Shown piece after piece: positions 1 to 12,184 of a stretch of 64,000 nucleotides of DNA (position 1 is the first letter of the stretch; the number at the start of each line of letters is the position of its first letter). This DNA comes from Trichosphaerium sp. ATCC 40318 (lineage: Eukaryota; Discosea; Flabellinia; Trichosidae). Under the pieces are notes generated by a model. That model was not told where the DNA came from, did no database searches, and saw only the letters and a list, made by a program, of their open reading frames with translations. The stretch is taken from assembly GCA_038496445.1 (NCBI GenBank), contig JALMLS010000368.1, positions 124,001 to 188,000 of the forward strand. The letters run 5' to 3'. The translations under genes were made by a program, and so were the position numbers.

Positions 1-3000
1 CAGCAAGATCGCTAACAATGTCTTTGAGTTCATCCTTTAGTGTTTTGGCTTTGTCAGCATCACCAGCCTTCTTTGCTTCTTCCAATTCATCGAGCTTTTT
101 GGCAGCCTTCTTGGCTTGTTCTGCAACAGGATTTGTAGCCTTTCCAGTATTTTTACCGGTGACCTTGACATCAATATCGTCTCCACCAGAAGTGATTGGT
201 TTACCATCTTTGTCAACAGCTTGTACGTTAATTGTCGTTGGTTCACCAGCTACGGCGCCTTCAATACCAGGACCTGATACTTCACAGGTTGTTTTATCAG
301 CAGCTAGTAGTAAGTATAAGGAATACGCCTGGAATGATCAAAGTCGTACGTAGCCTGACATCGAGTTTAATAGGATCGCCAACAGGTTGACCATTGATAG
401 TCAATTGACCTTCGTATGGACCCAGATTTTCAGGTTTGAACTCCAAGAGGAATTCATTATCAACTCCTGACTCGGATGGACGAATAGTTGCTTCTAATGG
501 AGGATCACCTTCTAGAGTGCAAGCAAGCATGTCACTTGGGATTTCAAGTTTGTCCTCAGGTGCCTCGTCAGCAGGAGGTACACCTGCATCAAGCAAGTCT
601 TTGAGGGCATCTTTGAGAGTATCTGTATCTCCAACAATGGCATCGAGTGGAGCATCACTATCGATATCCTTGTCAAGTTGGTCTTTTGCCTTGTCAAGAC
701 TATCCAAAGCATCAAGCGATTTCTTAGGATCGTATGGCTTGTCGCTCTTTTTAGCCTGTACAAAAATGTTATTATGGCTTATAAATATGCTGTCGTGCAG
801 TACCTTATCAGCAATATCATCAATGAGTCAGCAAGTTCATCTTTAAGCTGTTTGACCTTTGGTTCATCACCTGCCTTTTTGGCGTCTTCCAAGTCATCGA
901 GTTTGTCCAAAGCATCGTTTAGTGTATCAACAACGTCGGATGGAAGAACTCCAGTATTGAGCAAGTCAAGTAGCGAGTCCTTCAACTTGTCAGCATCATC
1001 AGATATTGTGTCAAGCGGCTCATCGCCATCAACATCCTTTCCGAGTTTATCCATTGCCTTTTCAAGGTCATCAACAGCATCAACTGGGTTCTTGGCATCA
1101 ACTGGTTTTGCCTGTTTTAAACAGTTAGATAACAATGTCAGCATTGATAACAAAAGTACCTTGTCAAGAATATCATCAATAAGATCAGCAATCTCGTCTT
1201 TGAGTTGTTTGACCTTTGGTTCATCACCAGCTTTCTTGGCTTCATCCAAATCATCAAGTTTCTTCAAAGCATCATTGGCTGCGTCAACTACATCAGATGG
1301 AAGTACTCCAGTCTTGATTGCATCGTTGAGAGCGTCTTTGAGCTTGTCAGTATCACCAGAGATGGTGTCGAGTGGTTCATCAGCATCAAGATCTTTGGAT
1401 AATTTATCCATTGCATCGGCGATATTGAGAGGAGGACAATCTTTAGCCTAAAATAAACAGTGTTACAAAAGTTGACAACAAAAAAACTTTACCTTTTTGA
1501 TGTCGTCAATGAGATCTGCAAGTTCATCTTTGAGCTCTTTGACCTTTGGTTCATCGCCGGCCTTTTTGGCATCTTCCAAGTCATCGAGTTTGTCCAAAGC
1601 TTCTTTGACTTTATCAACAACGTCAGAAGGCAGAACGCCAGTGCTGAGTAAGTCAAGAAGAGGATCTTTCAACTTATCAGCATCGTCTGAGATAGTATCA
1701 AGTGGAGCATCAGTGTCAACATCTTTGCCGAGTTTGTCCATTGCTTTATCAAGGTCGTCAAGAGCATCAAGACCTTTCTTGGTGGCTGGTTTGACCTGAG
1801 AATGTAATTTTAGTAAAAAAGGTTGCACAGTTCAAACGTACCTTATCAGCGATATCATCAATGAGATCAGCGAGTTCATCTTTGAGTTGTTTAACCTTTG
1901 GTTCATCACCGGCTTTTTTGGCATCCTCCAAGTCATCGAGTTTGTCCAAAGCTTCTTTGATCTTCTCAAGAACGTCAGATGGAAGATCTCCAGCACTGAG
2001 CAAGTCAAGAAGCGAGTCCTTCAACTTGTCAGCATCACCAGATATTGTGTCAAGCGGTTCGTCGCCATCAACATCTTTTCCAAGTTTGTCCATTGCTTTT
2101 TCGAGGTCATCCAAAGCATCACCAACATTTTTCTTGTTTGCAGGCTTTGCCTATTAAGGTTTTAGAACAGTATTCATAGAAGTGCAATTGTGTCTTGTAA
2201 ACAAATTTTTACCTTATCAAGAATGTCGTCAATAAGATCAGCAATCTCGTCTTTGAGTTGTTTGACCTTTGGTTCATCACCAGCTTTCTTGGCTTCATCC
2301 AAATCATCAAGTTTCTTCAAAGCATCATTGGCTGCATCTACAACATCAGATGGAAGTACTCCAGTCTTGATCGCATCGTTGAGAGCGTCCTTGAGCTTGT
2401 CAGTATCATCAGAGATGGTGTCAAGCGGTTTATCAGCATCAACATCTTTGGACAATTTATCCATTGCATCAGCAATACCAACCAATGGACTCTCCTTTGT
2501 CTGAGAATCAGTTAGCATTTGATCAATAAAAATAGAAAAATGTACCTTATCGACAATGTCGTCAATGAGTGCTGCAAGTTCATCTTTGAGTTCTTTGACC
2601 TTTGGTTCATCGCCGGCCTTTTTAGCATCTTCCAAGTCATCAAGTTTGTCCAAAGCTTCTTTGACTTTATCAACAACATCAGAAGGAAGTACTCCAGTGC
2701 TGAGTAAGTCGAGAAGTGGATCTTTCAACTTATCAGCATCGTCAGAGATGGTATCAAGCGGAGCATCAGCATTGACATCTTTTCCGAGTTTGTCCATTGC
2801 AGCGGTTATGTCATCAGCAGCTTTTAAGGCTACATCAGCATCCGAAGGGAAGGCAAGAGCATCTGACTTGGCTTTGTCGCCAATATTGAGAAGAATATCG
2901 TCTAAATCGTCTTTCAATTGTTTGACCTTATCCTCATCGCCAGCTTTCTTGGCTTCACTCAAGTCGTCAAGTTTGTTCAAAGCATCATTCGTGAGTTCTG

Positions 3001-6000
3001 TGAGAGCATCAGTCGGTCTCACACCAGCGCTAATACCAGCAGCAGGAGGAGCAACATCGGCCTTAAGCAAATCTTGGAGAGCATCTTTAGTGTTTGCAAT
3101 ATCAAAGGTGAGCACATCCACTGGAGCATCAGCACCAATATCGGCTGAGAGTTTATCCAATGAAGTAGCAAGAGTTCCAAGTGCCTTTGGAGCTGCTTTA
3201 GCCTACAATTGTGTCAGTGAATACAACCAACGAGGGGAGGGGTAAAAGACAAGGTACCTGTTCACTAACATCTGCGAGTAAAGAATCGAGCTCTGCCTTG
3301 AGTTGCTTGACTTTATCGTCATCACCAGCACGCAAAGCGGCTTCCAAGTCATCAATTGCTTTCAAAGCGTCATTGGCCTTGTCAACAGCATCAAGAGGTA
3401 AGATACCAGCCTTGAGCAAATCAAGGAGTGCATCCTTCAAGTTATCGAGATCAGCGCAAAGCGTGTCAACTGGAGCACAGATATCCATGTCGGCATTTAA
3501 TTTGTCCATTGCTGGTCCAAGGTTGTTGAGAGCTTCAAACGCCAAATCAGACTTGTTGTTACAATCTGGGAGGAGTAACTCAAGATCTTCGTGGAGACGT
3601 TTGAACTCGAGGTCATCACCATCCTTCAAAGCGAATTCCATGTCGTCAAGCTTTTTCAAAGCCATTGTAATCGTCTTTGGTACGAAAACAAGCTCTAGAG
3701 TTGGCTCGTCTTTGCCGTTTTTAATAACAAGACGAATAGGTTGGTCGAGACCGAACAAGATGTCTTGCTGAGGCATGTCAATGATTAAATCATCAATAGG
3801 AATATCTACAAAAAACACACAAGTCAGACAACAACACCAACGACAATTAAACAAGATATAGTTTTGTACCTGCTTCAGCAGCGAATGTAATAGGTGTTCC
3901 ACCGAGGTCAATGTCTTCAAGCTTGGCAGTAAGGGTGTAATCACCGGCATCAGGTACAGTGAAGATACACAAGTAAGTGCCGTCTTCATTGTCCTTGATT
4001 GCGACAGGCACAGAGCTCTTTGGACCAACAAGTTGGATTTCGAGAGTGTCTCCTCCTGTAACGCGAACAGAATCATCTGCATCACGCATGACAACAGTGA
4101 ATTCAAATTGCTCGTTGGCAGTAACACGGTCAAAGTCAGCGTTGACCAAACAGTTGGCTGGTGAGGTAGCGCCTGTAATCTCAAGTGGATGGCACTCAAG
4201 GAGAACAGTGTCGAACAGAGCGATGGATACTTCGTAAGTACCAGGTACATTTGGCGTAAAAGCGAGATCGAATGTACCAAGATCTTTTGGTGTTAACTCG
4301 ACTGGGTACAATTGCTAGAGGAACGCCAGTTAGAAGTCAATACGTAAATATACAAGAACCGTCTACAAACTACGTACACCTTGAGGACCCTTCAAAATAA
4401 CAGTAATTGCCGTAGCAAACTTTGCGTTGAGGGGTTGGTCGTTGACATCGTTCAGTGGGAACTCAATATGTACAGGTTGTCCAAGGATACCGCCGCGAGC
4501 GCCCATGCCAATGAGCACAACTTTTTTGAACACTGGCAATTCTAGACACGTGGTAAGAAACACTACAACCAAACAGACGAAAAAAAAAAGAGTACCTGTG
4601 CAGCGCACAGTGATTGGTGCTACCAGTTTCATATCATACAAGTTGATTTGTACGAGTATATTTCCGAGCTTGGTCGGTGTGTAGGAAACGATGAATGCGT
4701 CGTTTTTCCTTTGCACATCCACTTCAAGATCTTCATTGTCTTGAGTGACGAGCACTTTGAATGCTTCAGCAGGTATATCAGAAATGATATTGCCATTGCT
4801 ATCCTTAACAATGATGGTGTATACTGCCTTCAAGTTAACGAATACTTGGAAGACACCATATCCAGATAAGACGCATGTCATTTGATGATCTATCAGAAAA
4901 GATTAGACAACCGGCTTCTACAAAATAAAAAGAATCAAAATAAAGGTCACGTGCCTGGAGAAACCCATCCGTTCCAAGGAGAACCTTGTACAGGATCACC
5001 GTCCACGAGAGCAACATTAATTGATAGCTCAGACATTTTTGTTGGTAAGTACTCGACAATGTATTCGCCGTTACCGTTATCGTGTATCTTGTGCTCCAAT
5101 ACACCCTCCACAACAGAAACAATAGCGATTTCAAATTGACAACCACCAGTTTTGATTGGTTCTCCAGCAGCGTTCTTCGTTACAATTTTAAATTGAGCAG
5201 TCTTGTTCATTGGTGGATGAATCATGTTTTGTAGTTCGCATTTGGAGGCATCTGGTCCTTCGCAAACTTCCAAGTCGAGGCCAGCAGTGATAGGCTTGCC
5301 ATAAGCACTAATCTTCACCTTGTATTTACCAGGAGAGGCGACTTTGTAGCACAGAGGGTATGCAGGGCTTTCTGGCGTGCTAGATTCGAGCACGGTGCCT
5401 TCTACATTTTCAGGACCTTCGAGGGTGATGGTGATGAGATCGTTGTCCAATCCAACTGGCTTGCCATCTGGACCCGTGCACTTGAGGTTTGCAAACGAAA
5501 TAAGGACGTTTGCTAGACCAACAGGTCGCATACCGGATAGTCCGTATTTGGAACCAGGTGGAGGTCCTCCAGCTAGAGAAACAGGTTAGTCTTTCGAAAC
5601 ACCAATTGAAGAGATAAACAAAGGGCACATACCAGGGAAGACTTCCACTTTGAGGTCATCGCATACTGGACGCTCATAAGCCTGAATTGAAACAAGATAT
5701 GTGCCAACAACCTTTGGGGTATACGAAATGGTAATAGAACCGTCATCGTTGACCTTCATATCAGCAGTAATGTCAGCAGGACCGGCCAATTTGACAACCA
5801 AGTGTTCAACGTCAAAAGGCACAATTTCTCCTTTAGGATTGACTAGTTTGATTGTACCGAGCGTGTTGTCCATGTCAGTAGTTCCTTGTCTATCAACGCC
5901 ACCCAACACAAATTTACAACCACGTGGTGGGCCAACTAAGTAAGCAGTGTTAATAGCAAAGCAGCAATAACAGCACTGGTAACCGTACCTTTGTCGACCT

Positions 6001-8390
6001 TGATTGGAATTGGAGCTGCAATAGGCTTACCAAATGCTTTAATGAGCAAGGTGTAGTCGCCTTCTGTTGGAGCGGTGTAGAGAATTTCCAAACCTTCATC
6101 GTTTGGTACTAGTTTGCACTCAACAGTGTGTGGGCCGTCAAATGAAATCTCGAATTGTTCTGGATCCGGTTTAATTGTAGCACCGTTCTCATTAGTGCAC
6201 TTGATGACACCAAAGGAGCACTCTGCTTGAGCCTGTCCAGTGGTTTGAACATTGATAATAGCACACTTTGTGGTGGCTTGAGCTTTAAAAGAAAAGTAAG
6301 AAACAAATACAGGAATGCATTAATATAAAAAATTCCCTTAGAATAATGGAGTAGGTACCTGTACAGTTACATTTAAGAGGAGCACTGAGTGGTTTCGAAA
6401 AGTACATCAAAGTAATCTCATGCTCGCCAACCAAACGAGGAGTGAACTCAAGAATGTGTTTACCCTCGCCGTCATCAGACCAGGTACAGTCTAGCTCTTC
6501 ACCGTTGCTGTCCTTGATGACAATGTCAAAAGGATTGCCCTTCAACACAATTTTCTCTTCTGCGTTGTTTGGGTCTTCCAACCACATTTCAATCTTGGCT
6601 GGTGCGTTCAAATTGCAGCTGCGAAGTGCGCCACTACATTTCGGTACTACAGCATTAGGTGCCTTCAATAGCAGACACTTGACTGGCATGTCTCTGATTG
6701 GTGAGCCATCTACACTCACATTGATAGTGTGCAACCCTTCGCCTGTAGGAGTGTATACGCAATTGAAGTTGCTTCCATCTTGCTTCAACTCGACCTAGGT
6801 TGCTGGTAAGCGCACTCGAACATAAAACAAGAAAACCCAAAAAAACCAGCGTATAAAACGCTTCATACAGTGATAGGTGCATCGTCAAGGGTAATGTCAA
6901 CCGTAACCTCAACTCCTTTAGTGATTTCAGCGCCATCTGGGCCTTTGACAGTAACGACAAACGAGGTAGGTGTCCCTTCACCCAAACGTTGCTTTTTCTC
7001 TATACCAGGTCCAGAAACCTCGCATTTACTTGGATCAGCAAGTGATACATCATCTAAAGACGGTTTTAGAATACCTCTAAATTGTCTATTTTGGCGTATT
7101 GGTGCGCCATTAAGGAACAGATGCTTTTCTAGCGTGTGCATACCTCCAGTGTTCGTAGTTTGAAGCGCTGCGCCTTTCTGTTGAAAGTATGATACGTATG
7201 TCATGATAGAAAGGTCATCAGGGTACTCAACCATATCTAACAAAGGGTTTAATTCGATTCTAACGGGTAAAGGCTAAAAATACAAGCACACACCTTCAGG
7301 CAACATCAATTTTGGTACGCCGAACTCTTTCTCGGCGCAATCCATAGCCCTACCAACATCTGCGATAGCATTGCCCTGCAGCAGGGTTAGTAACGGTTAT
7401 TTCGAAGGAAATACAAAATGAGTAGCATTTATCCAATCTGCTTTGACATTTTGTCTGAAAACATACCGTCATGCCCTCAACCGGACAAACGCCAGGCTTC
7501 AAACTATCTGTAAGCGCAGTGAGGACTTTACCATCAGTCCAAGCATCTTTAAAGTTCTTTACAGGGAAAGGTAGTTGTCCGGTGATCCAACTAGTAAAAG
7601 CGTTAGTATAATCGTTTTTCGTTCAACTAAAAATGGCGTCTAGGCGGCAATAAAGCCAAAACGAGTGCAGAAAAAAAAAACAACGCCAACGTACTCTAGT
7701 AGATCGTATTTTGGGGAGCCACCGCCGGTTCCCTAACAAAAAATTATCAGAAAAAGCAGTAAGACTACAGAAAATGCGCAAAATAGCGTACCTTTTGAAT
7801 ATGGTAACGAAGGATTAATGTCCATATTAAACCGAGAATGAGTTTAAGATTGCCGCTGTGAACATCTAAAATTGACGATGTGTCAGCTGGTGGCAAAAAG
7901 TGGTTATAAACTAATACAAGCGCGTACCGCTGGGTCCAATGTTTTCTAATCTGAGACCTTGGTGTTTGATAAATTTTAACGCCTAAAAATGGGTGTCAAT
8001 CAATGTACACAACGCGCCGCTAATCGCAGTGATAGAGACGTAAATAAGCCGAAAAAACAAAATCTGTTCCAGAAAACAAAAGTAGGCCTACCTTGTTCAA
8101 ATTCTCTAGTTTCTGTATCTTTATCTTTGGTTTCTTGTTCCATCGCGGTACTTTGTTTATTGAGATGATTTCGAGCAAGTTAATGAGGTTGACACCGTCA
8201 GCAAAGTCGGTTTGAATATCTTCAACCTTTAGCATGCGTTCTAAGAGGTACTGGTTGCACCATCCAGTAAACGTCTATTACAAGTGCTATCAGCAAGAAG
8301 AATGCGCGTCAAGAAAAGGAGTTTATTAGCACTCTTCTTAAAGTGCCGTACCCTCTTCTGTGTAAGAACCCATCCTCGTTCTTCGGACAT
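1..8390 (-). CDS. Filamin-like actin cross-linking protein with CH-CH domain and inserted helical repeats (3' end off the window)
   Basis: Spliced minus-strand gene whose frame is still open at position 1. The start at 8390 reads MSEERGWVLTQKR, then an intron, then TFTGWCNQYLLERML, the classic start of a type 1 CH domain. CH1 lies at about 8274-7720 and CH2 at about 7590-7200, together an F-actin-binding module. About nine Ig-filamin repeats follow (about 7170-3850), recognised by recurring YTPxxxGxYxVxI-type strands and SGPG / GPD linkers. Between about 3670 and 509 come some ten acidic helical repeats (see separate entry), then another Ig-filamin repeat at about 500-130 that is itself interrupted by a helical unit. 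Known family role: cross-linking and gelation of actin in the cortex. The Ig region resembles amoebal gelation factors; the helical array is not part of any filamin I know. Introns are mostly 40-70 nt with GTAC donors. Confidence 0.9.
509..3670 (-). repeat. Exon-encoded tandem helical repeat array inside the filamin gene
   Basis: About ten units of roughly 85-100 residues follow one pattern: MDKLxKDxDADxPLDTIS, then DKLKDxLxDLLxxGVLPSDV, then ALDKLDDLExAKKAGDExK, then VKxLKDELADLIDDI. Most units fill one exon and are bounded by short introns with the donor after AAG and the acceptor before GC (for example near 768-808, 1105-1158, 1447-1491, 1797-1843). The exons at about 1160-1410 and 2220-2470 are almost identical in nucleotides, as are about 1500-1760 and 2550-2800. 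Heptad-like Leu spacing and the strong D/K/E bias predict helical bundles. I do not recognise the repeat as a named domain. Confidence 0.85.
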
Positions 8391-9176
8391 GTTGCAACGT
8401 TTGTTGTTTTTTTTTAATTTATTCTATTTGGGCGCCAGAATACAAATACGGCAATACTACTAACGCGACACACCTTTTTGTATTCTCCGTATCGCATGGT
8501 AGTGAGCGATAAGGCTTTAAAAAGGGACAACCTTAAAAATTCGATAGCGTCATTTTTTAACGAAAACAGTTGCAAAACAGGAACACTATGTGATAGCGAA
8601 CTTAAATTATCCCGGTAGTTTGCGAGTAGGCAGCCTATAAAAGGAATTTAACTGTAACCGCAATATTTTCTATTAGACGGCACGAAAACATTGTAGCGAC
8701 CTGAAGTTTGTTATGTACGCCGTAGGGAGCTTCTCAGTTTTTCCAAGGGTAACGCAATTGGACTTTTGTCATTTTGGGAAGAAACTAGACACTGTCTTAG
8801 GCCCATACAACGTGTAGAATACCTTTTCGTAAATACTGTCATAGCGTAAAAACAACCAGGCTCCTGTTACAGCCTCTACTCCGATAGCGTTACACAGTGG
8901 CGTTATGTATACTGCGATTACCTACGTTCTTGCTCTTTTCTACGTGCTGTGACATAATCGTAAACACACAAGCGAGTTGTACTCTAACGATTTTTGAAGA
9001 TAGAGTAGTTGACATCCCGCGCCTGCGAACCTCTTACATTTTATACACTTTGATAACGAACTCGGTATGCCATACAGTATGCTTTATTTTTCACTTAGGC
9101 AACAGCAATGAAAAACAGGGCTGCGCAGTAACGAGGTTCTTATTATTTAAAAACCGCCTTAAAATTGATATAAAAT
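8391..9176. promoter_or_regulatory. Intergenic region upstream of the filamin gene
   Basis: This 786 bp stretch lies between the filamin start and the 3' end of the next minus-strand gene, so it should hold the filamin promoter and the 5' leader. Only short open frames of no coding character are seen. I could not pick out a convincing core promoter motif. Confidence 0.4.
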
Positions 9177-11918
9177 CTATTCGACGCGCTCGTATTTAAT
9201 TCGCTTTCTTCTCATGTAAGCCCATGCGATGAATCCGATAATGGCGGACAACACTACAAGTGATGCAATAATGATGAGGACAATGTACTCAAATGGAATT
9301 GGTTTCTCCTCTGTAAAAAAAGTGTGAGCCACGGCACAGCACAGCAAGAAATATTGGGTGATGGTGGAAAAAAAAAACAACTTGTTGTGTTGGACGTACT
9401 GTCGCACATGATGCCTTCGTATTTTGAGGTACATTCACAAACACCTTGCTTTGGACCAGACTCGTTACAAGTACCCTCGCCAGAGCAGTCTTTACCACAA
9501 ATAGAGTTGAACCAAATGTCGTAACGGATATCATCAGTGCCAGTGTTCTTGACAGCAATGTACCACACGCCATCAGGGGCAGAAGCGTCATAAAATCCTG
9601 GAACACCTTTTTCGCAACCCTACATACGCACATCAGTAAAAAGAACAAAACCAAAAGGGTAGCAAATCCAAAAAAAAAAAACAGAATAGTACCTCGTTGT
9701 TACAACCAACAACATCATTCGACTTGGAGTCAATAGGATAGACAGTTGGCAATTGACCTCTTCTGGCAGCAAATTTTGGGTTACCGTCAGCGTTAGGGTG
9801 TTCGGCAACAGAAAATGTCAAAGTCATGTTTTTCGCTTGGTCTACTACGTACTAAAAAGATGGTTATTCATTGTTGTCAAGCACACGCAAATTATTGTTT
9901 TGCCGAACTTTAAATGGTTTAAAAAAAAACCCCCAGTGGGTACGTACACGAATGTATTGTACTTCCTCTTTCTTGAGCACAATACCACCTTCAGTGACAA
10001 CAGCACCAGGTGATACGTTTGTTGTGTTTCCAGAAAGTTTTGTTGCGCATTCAGGTCCGAATTTGCCTTCGTCACACTTGGTCGCATTGATTGAAACAGT
10101 CGCGTTTAGGAGTTTACTGCCGTTGTTGCGGAGAGCAATTACCCAAAGACCAACTGCAGGGTTATCTATATTGATGATTTGCGATTCGTCAGTCCTTTCG
10201 AAACCAGGGAAGGATGGGACAGCAGCATAGGCGCCAGTCACAAGCACATCGTCTTTGTCGGCCGTTAATTCAATAGCCACTCTGCCGATTAATTTATCCG
10301 CGGTTGCGTTCAAGCTAGCGTAAATGGTTTGGCCAGCTTGCAATGCGAGCACTAGCTTAGTTGTGTCAAGCGCCAATTCGGCTACGCTCTCACATTTATC
10401 ATCAACTGGAACCTCGTTTGCGAGACAATATTTACCTGCAAACAACGTATAAGCACAACAACAAACGGAATAAAATAAAATAAATAATAGTTTTTGGTCA
10501 TTGACGCCGTACCGACTAGGCTAACTTGCACTACTTGTGAGGTGTAGTTCATTTCTTTATCTTGCTCAGCGTACGCAACAGCAAGGGTGTATACAGCGTC
10601 GATACCTTGGGTAAAGGAATTAGCATAAAAAAAATAGGGAACAAGTAGGTGGGCACAGTTGCGTACCTGTACCACTTTCAACCAGGAGCTTTGTTACATT
10701 AAATTGATCAGCAGATACAATAATGAATTCAACACTGCGCTTAGCTGTGGTTGGAGCAACTGGTGCCGTTGGTGCCAATGTTGTTGGGGGAGCTGTTGGA
10801 GTCAATGTAGTTGGCGGAGCTGTTGGTGCCAATGTTGTTGGGGTTGCCGTTGGAGCCAATGTTGTTGGAGGAGCCGTTGGCGCCATTGTTGTTGGTGGTG
10901 CCGTTGGTGCCAATGTAGTTGGAGGAGCTGTTGGCGCCATTGTTGTTGGTGGTGCCGTTGGAGCCAATGTTGTTGGAGTCTCTGTTGGAGCCAATGTTGT
11001 TGGGGTTGCCGTTGGAGCCTCTGTTGTTGGAGGAGCTGTTGGAGTCTCTGTTGTTGGTGGCGCTGTTGGAGTCTCTGTTGTTGGTGGAGCCGTTGGTGAT
11101 GTAGGTTCTATTGGGACAACTGGAGCTGCTGTTGGAGTCTCTGTTGGTGGAGCCGTTGGTGATGTAGGTTCTGTTGGGACAACTGGAGCTGGTGTTGGAG
11201 CGGCTGTAGGAACAGGTGCTCCTGTTGGGACAACTGGAAGTGCCTTTAGTAGGGCATAGGCGTGACAGCCGGTGCTCCATCCGTCAACATCTGTAGGTAC
11301 CTATTGATGATTTAGTTCCCAGGCCGTTTTATCAAGTGTTGTTTTATTTTTTCGGAAAAAGTGGTTTACACAAAAAACAACAAAATCATAAAAGTTACGT
11401 ACAGACACTTCGCGCACAAGGCAAACTACCATATCTCTTGCCTCATCGTCAACCGAGAGGGTGACATCGAGTCTATTATTCAATAACAATGGAAGAACAT
11501 ATTGACCTTCCAATGATGTTTGTATGTTGTCGCCCATACCTCCTTCCAAGGTGTCGTCAAACTCAAATTTATACTCTGAACGAATGAGTTAGAGGCTGAA
11601 TGAACTATTTTGGGAGAAACTGAGTGTATTTATGAGTCTTCTTATATTTTTGTGAGAAAAATCACTGGAATGTTCCCGTATAGGTCTGTTTACTACGCCG
11701 TTGGTATGACGAACAAAATTGAAGCGTAACGAGAGACCACGCGCAAAAAATTTCTGATCGTGTTCTGATATCAAGTAACAAGCGCAAAAGGGAAACATTC
11801 AGCGTAAAAAAGTGCCCCAAGCTCCATTAAATAACGTATTCAGTTTAGACGTGCCTTCAATAGCGAGTGTTAAAGCTAGTACGGCAATTGCCACTAGGGC
11901 AAGGTACGTTGCTTTCAT
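9177..11918 (-). CDS. Type I membrane protein: signal peptide, Pro/Thr mucin-like stalk, EGF-like domain, one transmembrane helix
   Basis: The start at 11918 gives a signal peptide, [19 protein letters not shown]. The exon then ends at GAAG followed by GCACGT, a GC-AG donor at 11854 that keeps phase with the next exon near 11576. A stalk of PTAPPTT-type repeats (11250-10741) is followed by beta-rich extracellular segments with many N-x-S/T sites. One EGF-like domain (about 9530-9400) shows CSGEGTC and CECTSKYEG spacing. The last exon has a hydrophobic helix ([19 protein letters not shown]) and a short basic tail ending KRIKYERVE before a TAG stop. Likely a cell-surface adhesion or receptor-like protein (inference). 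I do not recognise an orthologue. Confidence 0.82.
10741..11250 (-). repeat. Minisatellite encoding a Pro/Thr-rich mucin-like stalk
   Basis: A degenerate 24-bp unit, built from GTTGGAGCCAATGTTGTTGG-like pieces on the plus strand, repeats through this block and encodes APTAPPTT(L/M) units on the minus strand. The Thr- and Pro-rich composition suggests an O-glycosylated extended spacer between the signal-proximal domain and the beta/EGF region. Some units carry E or T replacing the usual residues. The long Gly/Val frame on the plus strand is only its antisense shadow. Confidence 0.85.
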
Positions 11919-12184
11919 AATTTTTTTGTTTTCTTACCAACGTGTGGTTTTGAGTAGTTGGTTAAGAGCTTTTTTTTAATATGGAGCATTTGGCGGGCAA
12001 ATTTTCATAGCCTGAGGGTACGAATTCACGTAGTACTAACCCTATCTTGAATACACCACACTCAAAAGGGCATTCCCCAAACGACAAAAAAACTGAAAAA
12101 TCCCAGGTTAGTTTTAGATCAAAGTAGCGCCTTTAACAAAAACGCTTATTTTTACGTTATAAAACGTTGTTACACTTGATATTA

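Noticed and set aside
678-1451. Long Ser-rich open frame on the plus strand
   Set aside because: It is the antisense shadow of the Asp/Leu/Lys helical repeats of the filamin gene; similar Ser-rich frames recur opposite every repeat unit.
10723-11259. Gly/Val-rich plus-strand frame of 178 codons
   Set aside because: Mirror of the Pro/Thr minisatellite in the membrane-protein gene; it has no splice or domain support.
11589-11798. Small minus-strand ORF of 69 codons
   Set aside because: It lies inside the long first intron of the signal-peptide/EGF gene and shows no coding character.
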